From contig JAPZUE010000035.1 of assembly GCA_027533385.1 (NCBI GenBank), forward strand, positions 1 through 39,228: a stretch of 39,228 nt of DNA. The letters are read 5' to 3'. Below are positions 7,477-14,486 of this stretch, piece by piece (the first letter of the stretch is position 1; each line of letters begins with the position of its first letter). The notes under the pieces were generated by a model, which ran no database searches, was not told the origin of the DNA, and saw only the letters and a list, made by a program, of their open reading frames with translations. The DNA comes from Rhizobium sp. Its GTDB lineage: Bacteria > Pseudomonadota > Alphaproteobacteria > Rhizobiales > Rhizobiaceae. Made by a program: the position numbers and the translations under genes.

Positions 7477-8409
7477 ATGCAGGTGGAAATGCCGGCCGTG
7501 AAGGGTTTTGACGTCTTTGTAGGCGTGCCCGATTATTCGGTTCACTATCAATACAGACAGGGTACGATCCTGCACGAGGTGCGCGATACCAATTTGCGCG
7601 AACTGTTCGGCAAATATGGCGACCTGTTATGGATGAATGGCAGCCACAAATATAACGTAACCAATTTTATTGGAGAGCTTCACGATCTCCTTGATTTTCC
7701 GAGCTTCTCGACTTTTTCCCAGGAGATGCTCGACCAATTGATCGGCAAATTGCGCAAACGCGGTAACAGCAATGCCACCATCAATCGAAAGATGGCGGCC
7801 TTAAGCAAACTGCTGCGAAAGGCGTATAAAATGGGAGACGTTCACAGTCTGCCTGAATTCAAGCGCCAGAAAGAGAAAGCGGGCCGTATTCGCTTCCTCG
7901 ACAAGGATGAAGAAGACCTGTTGTTTTCCGAGATCCGGGCGCATTCCGAACTCTATTACCGGTTCTGCCTCTTCCTGGTCGATACCGGAGCCCGCCTGAG
8001 CGAAGGTCTCAACCTGCGCTGGGGCGACATGCACAAGGATCGTGTGACTTTCTGGGTGACGAAATCGGGCCGCTCCCGTTCCGTTCCACTCACCCATCGG
8101 GCTCTGGCGGCTATCGAAGCCTCTGATCGTCGCCATTCGGGACCGTTTGCCGAGATCGATCAGCAGCGCTTCCGTGTCGCCTGGCACAATGCCAAGGATG
8201 CGATCGGCTTTGCCGATGACAAGGATGTGGTCCCGCATGTCCTGCGCCACACCTGCGCTTCCCGGCTCGTGCAGGGCGGAATTGATATCCGCCGTGTACA
8301 GATGTGGCTCGGCCACCAGACGCTGACCATGACCATGCGCTACGCCCATCTGGCATCGCATGACCTCGACATGTGCATTCCGATCCTGGAACGCGCGGCA
8401 GCCTCCTGA
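7477..8409 (+). CDS. tyrosine recombinase / phage-integrase family protein
   Basis: A 310-residue tyrosine recombinase with the full catalytic set: R173 (DTGARLSEGLNLRW), K196 (TKSGRSRSVPL), H254 and R257 (HVLRHTCASRL), H280 (WLGHQTLTM) and nucleophile Y289 (MRYAHLA). Residues 60-130 form the helical core-binding domain (FSQEMLDQLIGKLRKRGNSN). The ATG at 7477 follows a GGGGGAT ribosome site; the upstream in-frame start at 7432 lacks one. The pattern is closer to phage or integron-like integrases than to XerC/D. The gene sits alone between the porin and a convergent flavoprotein gene with its own terminator and no visible cargo. It may be a domesticated integrase or the left end of an element not seen here. 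Confidence 0.92.
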   Translation: MQVEMPAVKGFDVFVGVPDYSVHYQYRQGTILHEVRDTNLRELFGKYGDLLWMNGSHKYNVTNFIGELHDLLDFPSFSTFSQEMLDQLIGKLRKRGNSNATINRKMAALSKLLRKAYKMGDVHSLPEFKRQKEKAGRIRFLDKDEEDLLFSEIRAHSELYYRFCLFLVDTGARLSEGLNLRWGDMHKDRVTFWVTKSGRSRSVPLTHRALAAIEASDRRHSGPFAEIDQQRFRVAWHNAKDAIGFADDKDVVPHVLRHTCASRLVQGGIDIRRVQMWLGHQTLTMTMRYAHLASHDLDMCIPILERAAAS

Positions 8410-8436
8410 ACGGAGCTATAGAAGAAAGAGTGAAAG

Positions 8437-8464
8437 AAGGGCCGGCCTGTCCGGCCCTTTCTTG
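8437..8464. terminator. bidirectional terminator between integrase and flavoprotein
   Basis: Nine-base stem AAGGGCCGG / CCGGCCCTT with loop CCTGT, then TCTT; on the minus strand the hairpin is followed by CTTTC. It can serve both convergent genes. Confidence 0.85.
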
Positions 8465-8511
8465 TTATGGCCAATCGTCCTGTTCGTTTGTTTGTGGCGA
8501 CAGGCCCAGCC

Positions 8512-9729
8512 TCAGGCCAGAAGGCTTTTGAGGTCGAGCGCCGGGTCGGCGATGGCGAGCGGATCGACCGAGCGGCCCAGGTCGAGCAGCTTCTTGCCGG
8601 TCACATAGGCCTTGGCGTCGTTGATGGCGTCCACGGCGATGAATTGCCCCTCACGGAAATACCAGACCGACAGGCTTCCCTCGCGACCACCGGGACGCAG
8701 GACCGTCTTGTCGTAACCGAGATTGAAGCCTGCAATCTGCAGCTTGACGTCATACTGGTCGGACCAGAACCAAGGCTTTGGGCGGTAGGGCTCGGAGCCA
8801 CCGGCGATGACACCGGCGATGGCCTCAGCCTGGTCCACGGCATTCTGCACGGATTCGAGCCGGACCTGCTGGCCGTTCCATGCCTGGACCGCGCAGTCGC
8901 CCATGGCGAAGATGGCGGGATCGCTGGTCCGCCCGAAGGAATCGACGACAATGCCGTTCTGGACATCGAGACCGGCATCGGCCGCAAGGCGATCATTCGG
9001 GGTTACACCGATGCCGACGATCACCAAATCCGTGTCGATCACGCGGCCATCGGAAAGTTCGGCGGCCTTCACCCTGCCCTCGTCGGCGATCAGTCGCGTC
9101 AATCCCGTTCGCTCATGGATAGACACGCCTTCGCTCGCATGGATTGCTCGAATGGCGGCCGCAGTCTCCGGTGCAGCAACGCGCGCCAGAATGCGATCCG
9201 CCATCTCGATCAGCGTCACGTCCAGACCCAGCTTGCGTGCAACGGCTGCGGCTTCCAGGCCGATATAACCTCCGCCGACGATCAAGAGCCGGTGGCCCGG
9301 CTTCATCTCTTCGGCCAGACGATCGGCATCGGCCTTGTCGCGCACCGTATAGACGCCTTCGAGTCCGCCACCGATGGCACCGGGCAGGCGGCGCGGTGTG
9401 GCGCCCGTCGCAAGAGCCAGCGTGCCGTAGGAGATCTCGCTGCCATCGAACAGCGGCACCACCCGCTTTTCGCGATCGATTGCCTCGACAGGCGTCGACA
9501 AGCGGATCTCGATATCGTTCTCGGCATACCAGGCCTCTTGCCGGAACAGCAGCCGATCGAAGCTCATCTCGCCGAGCAGATATTTCTTCGACAGCGGCGG
9601 TCGCTGGTAGGGAAGCACGGGTTCTGCCCCGAGAATGGTCATCGGGCGATCGTCCTTCAAGGCGCGCAGTTTCGCCGCCAGTGCAAAACCTGCCTGCCCC
9701 GCCCCGACAATCACCAGTCGTTCTGCCAC
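8512..9729 (-). CDS. FAD-dependent ferredoxin/rubredoxin reductase-like oxidoreductase
   Basis: A 405-residue flavoprotein of the pyridine-nucleotide-disulphide oxidoreductase fold without the redox CxxxxC, as in putidaredoxin and rhodocoxin reductases. It would pass electrons from NAD(P)H through FAD to a small iron-sulphur protein. Visible are the FAD-binding GxGxxG (VIVGAGQAGFALAAKL, near residue 6), the PYQRPPLSK motif diagnostic of this group, the NAD-binding LLIVGGGYIGLEAAAV, and the second FAD motif (DPAIFAMGDCA), then the C-terminal reductase domain. The start is GTG, supported by TAAGGAG nine bases upstream; a nearby ATG is out of frame. No ferredoxin or P450 gene is adjacent, so the partner is unknown. 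Confidence 0.9.
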   Translation of the reverse strand: MAERLVIVGAGQAGFALAAKLRALKDDRPMTILGAEPVLPYQRPPLSKKYLLGEMSFDRLLFRQEAWYAENDIEIRLSTPVEAIDREKRVVPLFDGSEISYGTLALATGATPRRLPGAIGGGLEGVYTVRDKADADRLAEEMKPGHRLLIVGGGYIGLEAAAVARKLGLDVTLIEMADRILARVAAPETAAAIRAIHASEGVSIHERTGLTRLIADEGRVKAAELSDGRVIDTDLVIVGIGVTPNDRLAADAGLDVQNGIVVDSFGRTSDPAIFAMGDCAVQAWNGQQVRLESVQNAVDQAEAIAGVIAGGSEPYRPKPWFWSDQYDVKLQIAGFNLGYDKTVLRPGGREGSLSVWYFREGQFIAVDAINDAKAYVTGKKLLDLGRSVDPLAIADPALDLKSLLA

Positions 9730-10064
9730 GTCATTTACTCCTTAACGGCTCGAATCATTGCCGGAATCGCTGCCGGACAGCCCACGGCACCGCGCAGCAA
9801 GGCCTAGCTTTGTGGCGAATTGCGGTCAAGTTTGTCGGGGGCTTTGGTCGGACAAGGGGATATCGAGCACGCTGGCTCAAATCGGCGGCCGGATAATCGC
9901 CTCCGGGCAGCACAGCCCCAGTTCGGAACAGGTCACGGGCGCGTGAAGTCGCTGTGAAAGCTCGATTTTCTCGGAAGTGGACCGCATTTGACAGATCGCA
10001 TACACAATCCGGTAATGACCCTGGCGTAGAGTGTCAGTGTAAATTGACGCTGTAGGAGGGTGAC
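9730..10064. promoter_or_regulatory. divergent promoter region, flavoprotein / PilZ
   Basis: A non-coding region between divergent genes. A candidate promoter for the PilZ gene has TTGACA at 9988-9993 and GGTAAT or TAATGA at 10011-10018 (spacer 17-19). Nothing else is recognised. Confidence 0.4.
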
Positions 10065-10418
10065 ATGCCCTTGCAGAGGATACCTGACGCGAAATCGGAC
10101 ATCCCCCGGGATCAGATTTTCGAGAAATTCAAGATTGACCGACCCGGCAAGATCGTTTTCGTCGGTCATCACCTGAGCATGGCCCGTTCGCAGCGCTGCC
10201 TCATCCGTTCGATCTCTCTTTATGGCGCAGAGCTCGACGTCTCGCCCCATGTTCAGGTTCCGCCGCATTTCTTCCTCGAGATCCTCGGCATACACGACGA
10301 TATCGGCTGCACCCTGATCCGCCGCGAAGCCGAGAAGCTGACGGTCGGCTTCAACATGCTGATCGATCCGGATTTTCTCCACCACGTGGTTCGCCTGTCC
10401 TTCGAGACCAGCCACTGA
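10065..10418 (+). CDS. PilZ-like domain protein 1
   Basis: A 117-residue protein that is nearly all one PilZ-like beta-barrel. The line-up with the next gene is clear (PHFFLEILGIHDDIGCTLIRRE against HYYLQIVGLADRIGCAEVYR), including the D-x-I-G-C turn and a C terminus of the form DFLHHVVRLSF. PilZ domains bind cyclic di-GMP through an R-x-x-x-R and a D/N-x-S-x-x-G motif; here only remnants are seen (QRCLIRSISLYGAEL), so ligand binding is doubtful. The ATG at 10065 follows GGAGGGTGAC. Soluble, cytoplasmic, unknown partner. Confidence 0.7.
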   Translation: MPLQRIPDAKSDIPRDQIFEKFKIDRPGKIVFVGHHLSMARSQRCLIRSISLYGAELDVSPHVQVPPHFFLEILGIHDDIGCTLIRREAEKLTVGFNMLIDPDFLHHVVRLSFETSH

Positions 10419-10602
10419 TCCCTGCCAAGTTCGGAATTGCAGTCACTCACGGCGCAGTCGCGTTGCGTGAAGCCGTGCATCAATCCATCGTTTGCCCTTT
10501 AAAGGCGAATATTCGGGATCCTTAAAATTTGACCGAAGTTGTTGATGCTACTGCAAATATTAGCCTTCACAGTGTGATCCAGACGAGTTTGGGGAGCCGG
10601 TC

Positions 10603-11019
10603 ATGGCGATGGAAAATGCGACGCATCTGGCTGGGGTGAGCTCTGAAATGTATGAGCGCAAATGGGAGCGCTTCTATGTTCGCAGGCCAGCCAAGGTCAT
10701 GTCGGTCAGGCCAGGCCTCACCGGTATCACGATCCGCAGCTGCGAGGTGGTCGACATCTCACAAGGCGGGGCGGCACTTGAGCTGACCACGGCCATCGGC
10801 CTTTCCTCTCATTATTATCTGCAGATCGTTGGCCTTGCCGATCGGATCGGTTGCGCCGAGGTCTATCGCAATGGCAGCCGCGTCGGCGTCAAGTTCATCG
10901 CGCCGATCTCGGAACACATGCTGCATCGGATCGTGCGCGCCGACTTCATGCTCGGTGACAGCATCAACACGCCTCTGAGGCCCTTCCAGAACGGCAACGG
11001 CGCACGGCTCGGCCGGTAG
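10603..11019 (+). CDS. PilZ domain protein 2
   Basis: A 138-residue PilZ-type protein. The signature is better preserved than in its neighbour: ERFYVRRPAKVM supplies arginines before the barrel and VVDISQGGAALEL matches D/N-x-S-x-x-G, so cyclic di-GMP binding is plausible. The barrel continues through YYLQIVGLADRIGCAEVYRN, and the domain ends at LHRIVRADFML, followed by a short basic tail. The ATG at 10603 follows GGGGAGCC. It probably arose with the upstream gene by duplication; the two lie in tandem with a 184-base gap and may have separate promoters. In rhizobia such proteins tune motility or polysaccharide production, which is only inference here. Confidence 0.85.
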   Translation: MAMENATHLAGVSSEMYERKWERFYVRRPAKVMSVRPGLTGITIRSCEVVDISQGGAALELTTAIGLSSHYYLQIVGLADRIGCAEVYRNGSRVGVKFIAPISEHMLHRIVRADFMLGDSINTPLRPFQNGNGARLGR

Positions 11020-11131
11020 TAGGCGCGGGCTCATCATCGAGCTTTCTTGATTGCGATGGCTGGACTTGCGTCCGCAGCGTCCGCACTTATGGTGGGCGGA
11101 TCGACCTCGATCCGCCGGATGCCAATTCTCG

Positions 11132-12244
11132 ATGACCGCATTTTCTCGCTTCACGCCTCTTGCCGCCTCGCTTCCCGCCACGGTGCCCTTTGTCGGGCCT
11201 GAGGCCATCGAAAGGCAGCGCGGCCTTACCGTTCGTGCCCGCATTGGCGCCAATGAAAGCGGATTCGGCCCGGCGCCATCGGTTCTTTCGACCATCGCCG
11301 AAAAGGCGGGCGAGATCTGGAAATACAATGATCCGGAGAACCATGCCCTGAAGGTCGCGCTCGCTGCGCATCTTCACCTCAAGCCGGAGAACTTCGTCAT
11401 CGGGGAAGGCATCGATGATCTGCTCGGGCTGATCGTGCGGCTGGTGATCGAACCCGGCATGCCCGTTGTCACCTCGCTCGGCGCCTATCCGACCTTCAAC
11501 TTCCATGTCAACGGCTTCGGCGGACGGCTGGTCACAGCACCCTACCGGGATGACCGCGAAGATCTCGATGCGCTTCTGGCGCTTGTACGCCAGGAGAATG
11601 CGCCGCTTGTCTATTTCGCCAATCCCGACAATCCGATGGGCAGCTGGTGGGATGCGGGGAGCATCGTCGCTTTCGCGCGTGCCCTGCCCTCCACCACCCT
11701 GCTCATTCTCGATGAAGCCTATAGCGAGACGGCGCCCGAAGGCTCCATTCCGGCCGCCGACGCGCTGATCGACCTGCCGAATGTCATCCGCACCCGCACC
11801 TTCTCCAAGGCCTATGGGCTTGCCGGCGCGCGTGTGGGCTACGGGATCGGCACGCCGGGGACCGTTTCGGCCTTCGACAAGATCCGCAACCATTTCGGCA
11901 TGCCGCGCCTCTCCACGGAAGCAGCGCTCGCTGCCCTTGCCGACCAGGCCTATCTTTCCGACGTCGTCGGGCGGATCAAGGCAGCACGCGACAGAATAGC
12001 GGACATCGCCAGGACGAACGGTCTGACGCCGCTACCCTCGGCGACCAATTTCGTGGCGATCGATGCGGGACGCGACGGCGTCTTTGCCCGGGCCATCGTC
12101 GACGGACTGATGGAACACGGTGTCTTCATCCGCATGCCCGGTGTTGCCCCGCTCAACCGCTGTATTCGTGTTTCCACCGGATTGCCTGCCGATCTCGATC
12201 TTTTCGAGGCGGCACTGCCGCAAGTGCTCAAGGGGCTCGGCTGA
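11132..12244 (+). CDS. PLP-dependent aminotransferase, histidinol-phosphate aminotransferase-like
   Basis: A 370-residue fold-type I aminotransferase of class I/II, closest in layout to HisC and its paralogues. Key features: the substrate-loop ANESGFGP at about 40, FANPDNPMG (PLP contacts, about 162-170), LILDEAYSE with the PLP-ring aspartate at 194, Schiff-base lysine K226 in RTFSKAYGLAGARVGY, and the carboxylate-binding arginine in CIRVSTG. It would transfer an amino group from glutamate to a keto substrate, with histidinol phosphate or an aromatic amino acid as candidates. The ATG at 11132 fits the domain start. No other his genes are near, so it is more likely a secondary paralogue than the biosynthetic enzyme. 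A terminator follows. Confidence 0.88.
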   Translation: MTAFSRFTPLAASLPATVPFVGPEAIERQRGLTVRARIGANESGFGPAPSVLSTIAEKAGEIWKYNDPENHALKVALAAHLHLKPENFVIGEGIDDLLGLIVRLVIEPGMPVVTSLGAYPTFNFHVNGFGGRLVTAPYRDDREDLDALLALVRQENAPLVYFANPDNPMGSWWDAGSIVAFARALPSTTLLILDEAYSETAPEGSIPAADALIDLPNVIRTRTFSKAYGLAGARVGYGIGTPGTVSAFDKIRNHFGMPRLSTEAALAALADQAYLSDVVGRIKAARDRIADIARTNGLTPLPSATNFVAIDAGRDGVFARAIVDGLMEHGVFIRMPGVAPLNRCIRVSTGLPADLDLFEAALPQVLKGLG

Positions 12245-12258
12245 GCTGCTGAAATGAA

Positions 12259-12298
12259 AAAGACCGCGCCGGCCTTGTCCCTGCCGGTCGCGGTCTTT
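12259..12298 (+). terminator. terminator after aminotransferase
   Basis: Long stem AAAGACCGCG with inner CCGGC, paired with GCCGG and CGCGGTCTTT around a nine-base loop, ending in TTT. Positioned 14 bases after the stop; the reverse orientation would also have a T-rich tail. Confidence 0.85.
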
Positions 12299-12394
12299 GA
12301 AAGTGTTGGCCCTGGCCCCGTCCAAAGGTCCCCGCCACGTTCCCCACTCGGGTTATTCTTGTGATTTCCCAGCCGCAGGCGCGGCCGGTATTGG

Positions 12395-12661
12395 TCAGTG
12401 CATGGTCATCCATTCGCGGGCGGCACGAAGCGCCTCGGCGAGCTGAGACTTGGTCATGCTGTGAGCGAGATCGGCGCGCAGCTCGGCGGCGCGGTCGCAG
12501 CCCTTGATCGCTGCGATGTTCAGCCACTTGTGCGCGGAGACCAGATCGACCGGGCAACCGCGGCCGGTCGCATACATCAGGCCCATGTCGCGGAAGACGT
12601 CGGCCCGGGTTTCGCCACCCATCGTGGCATTTTCGGAATTGTGCATTTCAAAGCGTGCCAT
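12395..12661 (-). CDS. SEL1-like repeat protein, short
   Basis: An 88-residue protein with one clear SEL1-type helical repeat: FRDMGLMYATGRGCPVDLVS followed by AHKWLNIAAIKG, i.e. the G-x-x-Y-x-x-G-x-G pattern and the A-x-x-W-x-x-x-A second helix. The C-terminal helix (AAELRADLAHSMTKSQLAEA) completes a hairpin. Such repeats mediate protein-protein contacts. No signal peptide, so it should be cytoplasmic. The ATG at 12661 has a modest ribosome site (CAGGGAC). Family members of this length are common in Rhizobiaceae with unknown function. Its partner cannot be told from context. Confidence 0.82.
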   Translation of the reverse strand: MARFEMHNSENATMGGETRADVFRDMGLMYATGRGCPVDLVSAHKWLNIAAIKGCDRAAELRADLAHSMTKSQLAEALRAAREWMTMH

Positions 12662-13172
12662 TGGTTTTGTCCCTGTTTGCCTAGTTTCTCAGTCGTCCCT
12701 GTTTTCCCTTGCGGGCCCTTCCAAACCGGCGCCGGCTCGTTGTCCGGTCATTCTCGCTTTGGTCGGGTTTGGCGGGGTTTTTCCCTGCTCGTTTGATGGG
12801 TTCACTATGCCAAACGGTCTTTGAAACTCGCTTAAAATGCATCCTTAATTTGCTGAAAACAAAGTACAAAAGCTTCGTAAACTTCGGAATCCGTTAAGTA
12901 TCGCAGCCCCTGCAACTCAAGGATTTCCTGTCAAAATTTACGAAACCTTCAGCACGGCGATTTCACCGATTGTTCACCACGATTTCCGATCGCATTTCGG
13001 CAAATGCCGGGATTCCGGCGATTTCTCGGTGTCGCGACGCCCTCTGCAGGTGCCCGATTGCATTTTACCTTTACGTGTGCGTAAGATTATTCTTAACCGT
13101 TGGACCGGTTTGGGAGAGGACCCGACTCGGACTACGGTGAGGCACCATCATCTCGGGAGGAGAGATCAGACC
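12662..13172. promoter_or_regulatory. divergent intergenic region
   Basis: About 510 bases between the SEL1-like and DUF2147 genes without a convincing gene; short frames here have poor composition. The segment 12830-12960 is AT-rich, suiting promoters. A palindrome TTACGTGTGCGTAA lies at 13071-13084 and is listed separately. Confidence 0.5.
13071..13084. promoter_or_regulatory. TTACGTG-type palindrome upstream of DUF2147 gene
   Basis: TTACGTGTGCGTAA, a 14-base inverted repeat with one mismatched pair at the centre, lies about 90 bases before the DUF2147 start. It nearly matches the perfect palindrome at 30370-30385 before the ETF-QO gene. It is a likely operator; the binding protein is unknown. 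Confidence 0.5.
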
Positions 13173-13508
13173 ATGCGTTCCATCATCATTGCGGCAGCAC
13201 TCGCGCTTTCCGCCTTCACCGCGCAGGCCGCCGAGCCCATCCAAGGCAACTGGAAGACGGCATCTGGCGCCACCGCCGAAATTGCCCCCTGCGGCGGCTC
13301 CTTCTGCGTAACGCTGAAGAGCGGCAAGCACAGCGGCAAGCAGATCGGCAAGCTGGCCGGCAGCGGCGACAGCTACAAGGGCGAGATCACCGATCCGGAA
13401 ACCGACAAGACCTATTCCGGCTCAGGCTCCGTCTCCGGCAATTCGCTGCAGATGAAGGGCTGTGTCATGGCCGTGCTCTGCCGCAGCCAGACCTGGACCC
13501 GCCTCTGA
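13173..13508 (+). CDS. DUF2147 family exported protein
   Basis: A 111-residue periplasmic protein. The signal peptide MRSIIIAAALALSAFTAQA is cut before AEP. The mature part begins with the family hallmark IQGNWKTASGATAEIAPCGG and continues as a small beta-barrel (GEITDPETDKTYSGSGSVSG) ending in GCVMAVLCRSQTW. Four cysteines (two pairs, C-x-x-x-x-C and C-x-x-x-x-x-C) suggest disulphides. The ATG at 13173 has the site GGGAGGAGAG and begins the signal peptide, whereas the longer frame from 13029 does not. Family function is unknown; some members respond to envelope stress. The TTACGTG palindrome upstream suggests specific regulation. Confidence 0.9.
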   Translation: MRSIIIAAALALSAFTAQAAEPIQGNWKTASGATAEIAPCGGSFCVTLKSGKHSGKQIGKLAGSGDSYKGEITDPETDKTYSGSGSVSGNSLQMKGCVMAVLCRSQTWTRL

Positions 13509-13532
13509 GGCAATCGACGTTTCAGAATCCAA

Positions 13533-13562
13533 AAGGGGCGCCGGCTGCAACCGGCGCCCCTT
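13533..13562. terminator. bidirectional terminator
   Basis: Twelve-base perfect stem AAGGGGCGCCGG / CCGGCGCCCCTT with loop CTGCAA. On the minus strand it is followed by TTGG, on the plus strand by CTGC, and it sits between the convergent DUF2147 and glyoxalase-fold genes. Confidence 0.85.
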
Positions 13563-13579
13563 CTGCTTTCAAGGGCGGA

Positions 13580-13957
13580 TCAGATCGGCTGACCGACATC
13601 GATGCGATTGCCATCGGGATCCTCGAAGACGAAGGCACGCAGGCCGTAGTCCTTGTCCTGGAGGCGTTTGACCACCTTCAAACCTCGCCCCTGCACGAGC
13701 TCATGAAGACGGTCGATGTTTTCGACCATCATATGGGCGACGTTGAAGTCGGCGGCCTTGTGGGCCTTCTGAAGCGTGAGATGCAGTTCGGCATCGTCGC
13801 GCTGCAAGATGACAAAGCCGGTGGGATTGCCGTTCTCGAACACGGAGCGGAAACCGAGCAGATCGACATAGAAGGCCTTTGCCCGCTCGATATCCCTGAC
13901 GGGCAAGGTTGCGGCGATGCGCCCGAACCGGAGGGTGCTTTCGTTCTCTTCAGTCAT
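13580..13957 (-). CDS. VOC (glyoxalase/bleomycin-resistance fold) protein
   Basis: A 125-residue one-domain VOC protein. It starts ATLPVRDIERAKAFYVDLLG (the first beta-alpha-beta module), continues FRSVFENGNPTGFVILQRDD and AELHLTLQK, and ends AFVFEDPDGNRIDVGQPI, the second module with its usual DPDGN turn. Such proteins bind small molecules or metal as dimers and include antibiotic-sequestering proteins. The equivalents of metal ligands (H in ELHL, and a D/E in the last strand) are partly present; catalysis cannot be asserted. The ATG at 13957 is chosen because the upstream extension is low-complexity and non-conserved. Confidence 0.85.
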   Translation of the reverse strand: MTEENESTLRFGRIAATLPVRDIERAKAFYVDLLGFRSVFENGNPTGFVILQRDDAELHLTLQKAHKAADFNVAHMMVENIDRLHELVQGRGLKVVKRLQDKDYGLRAFVFEDPDGNRIDVGQPI

Positions 13958-14217
13958 GGGTGAAACCCTGTTGCCGGACAGCGCATCGGAGGGTGACGGT
14001 GCACCATGCTGCGCGAGGCCTTTCCGGAAGGACAGCTGGACGGGACGGTGCCCGCCGGCTGCCATTATGGCCAGAAGCCGGATCGAGGGAAGAGGTCTTT
14101 CCCGGATGGCCGCGCATTTCGATTAACGCTTCTGAATGCCAGATGAACCTCGATCTCAGGCCTCATTCAGCCCGGCGTGGCTAAAACGCTCCCATCGGAT
14201 CGGAAAGGAGCAAGGAC

Positions 14218-14388
14218 ATGGCCAAGCTGGCACGGCGTTTCACCATCATCTCGCTCACCGTGGCGCTGTTTGCCTTCATGTTCGCGCAGCTTGTCGTCCA
14301 CAACCAGCCGACCGTTCGACACCTCTCCTCCGGCCTCGTCGCGAGCTGCGCACCGACTGGCCTCAACAGCTGCCGCCCGACCTTCTGA
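14218..14388 (+). CDS. small membrane protein, 56 residues
   Basis: A short gene supported by an excellent ribosome site (GGAAAGGAGCAAGGAC before ATG). The product begins MAKLARRFTIISLTVALFAF, continuing MFAQLVVHNQ: a positively charged start, then one hydrophobic helix, so it is either a single-pass inner-membrane peptide with its C terminus outside or a secreted peptide. The tail has two cysteines (ASCAP and NSCRP) in a polar region. No family is recognised. It lies directly before amn with a 98-base gap and may be co-transcribed. Codon use agrees with the neighbouring genes. Confidence 0.65.
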   Translation: MAKLARRFTIISLTVALFAFMFAQLVVHNQPTVRHLSSGLVASCAPTGLNSCRPTF

Positions 14389-14486
14389 AGCGTGGCACTC
14401 TAAGGCTGGAATTGTCCCAGCAAAGATTCTTGACGCTTCGCCGCGGACGTCGTTTGCTTGTCAAGCTTCGTCTCCTATAATGCGCC

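Noticed and set aside
8467..9807. 446-codon plus-strand frame opposite the flavoprotein gene
   Set aside because: Antisense shadow: the minus strand carries complete FAD and NAD motifs, the plus frame none.
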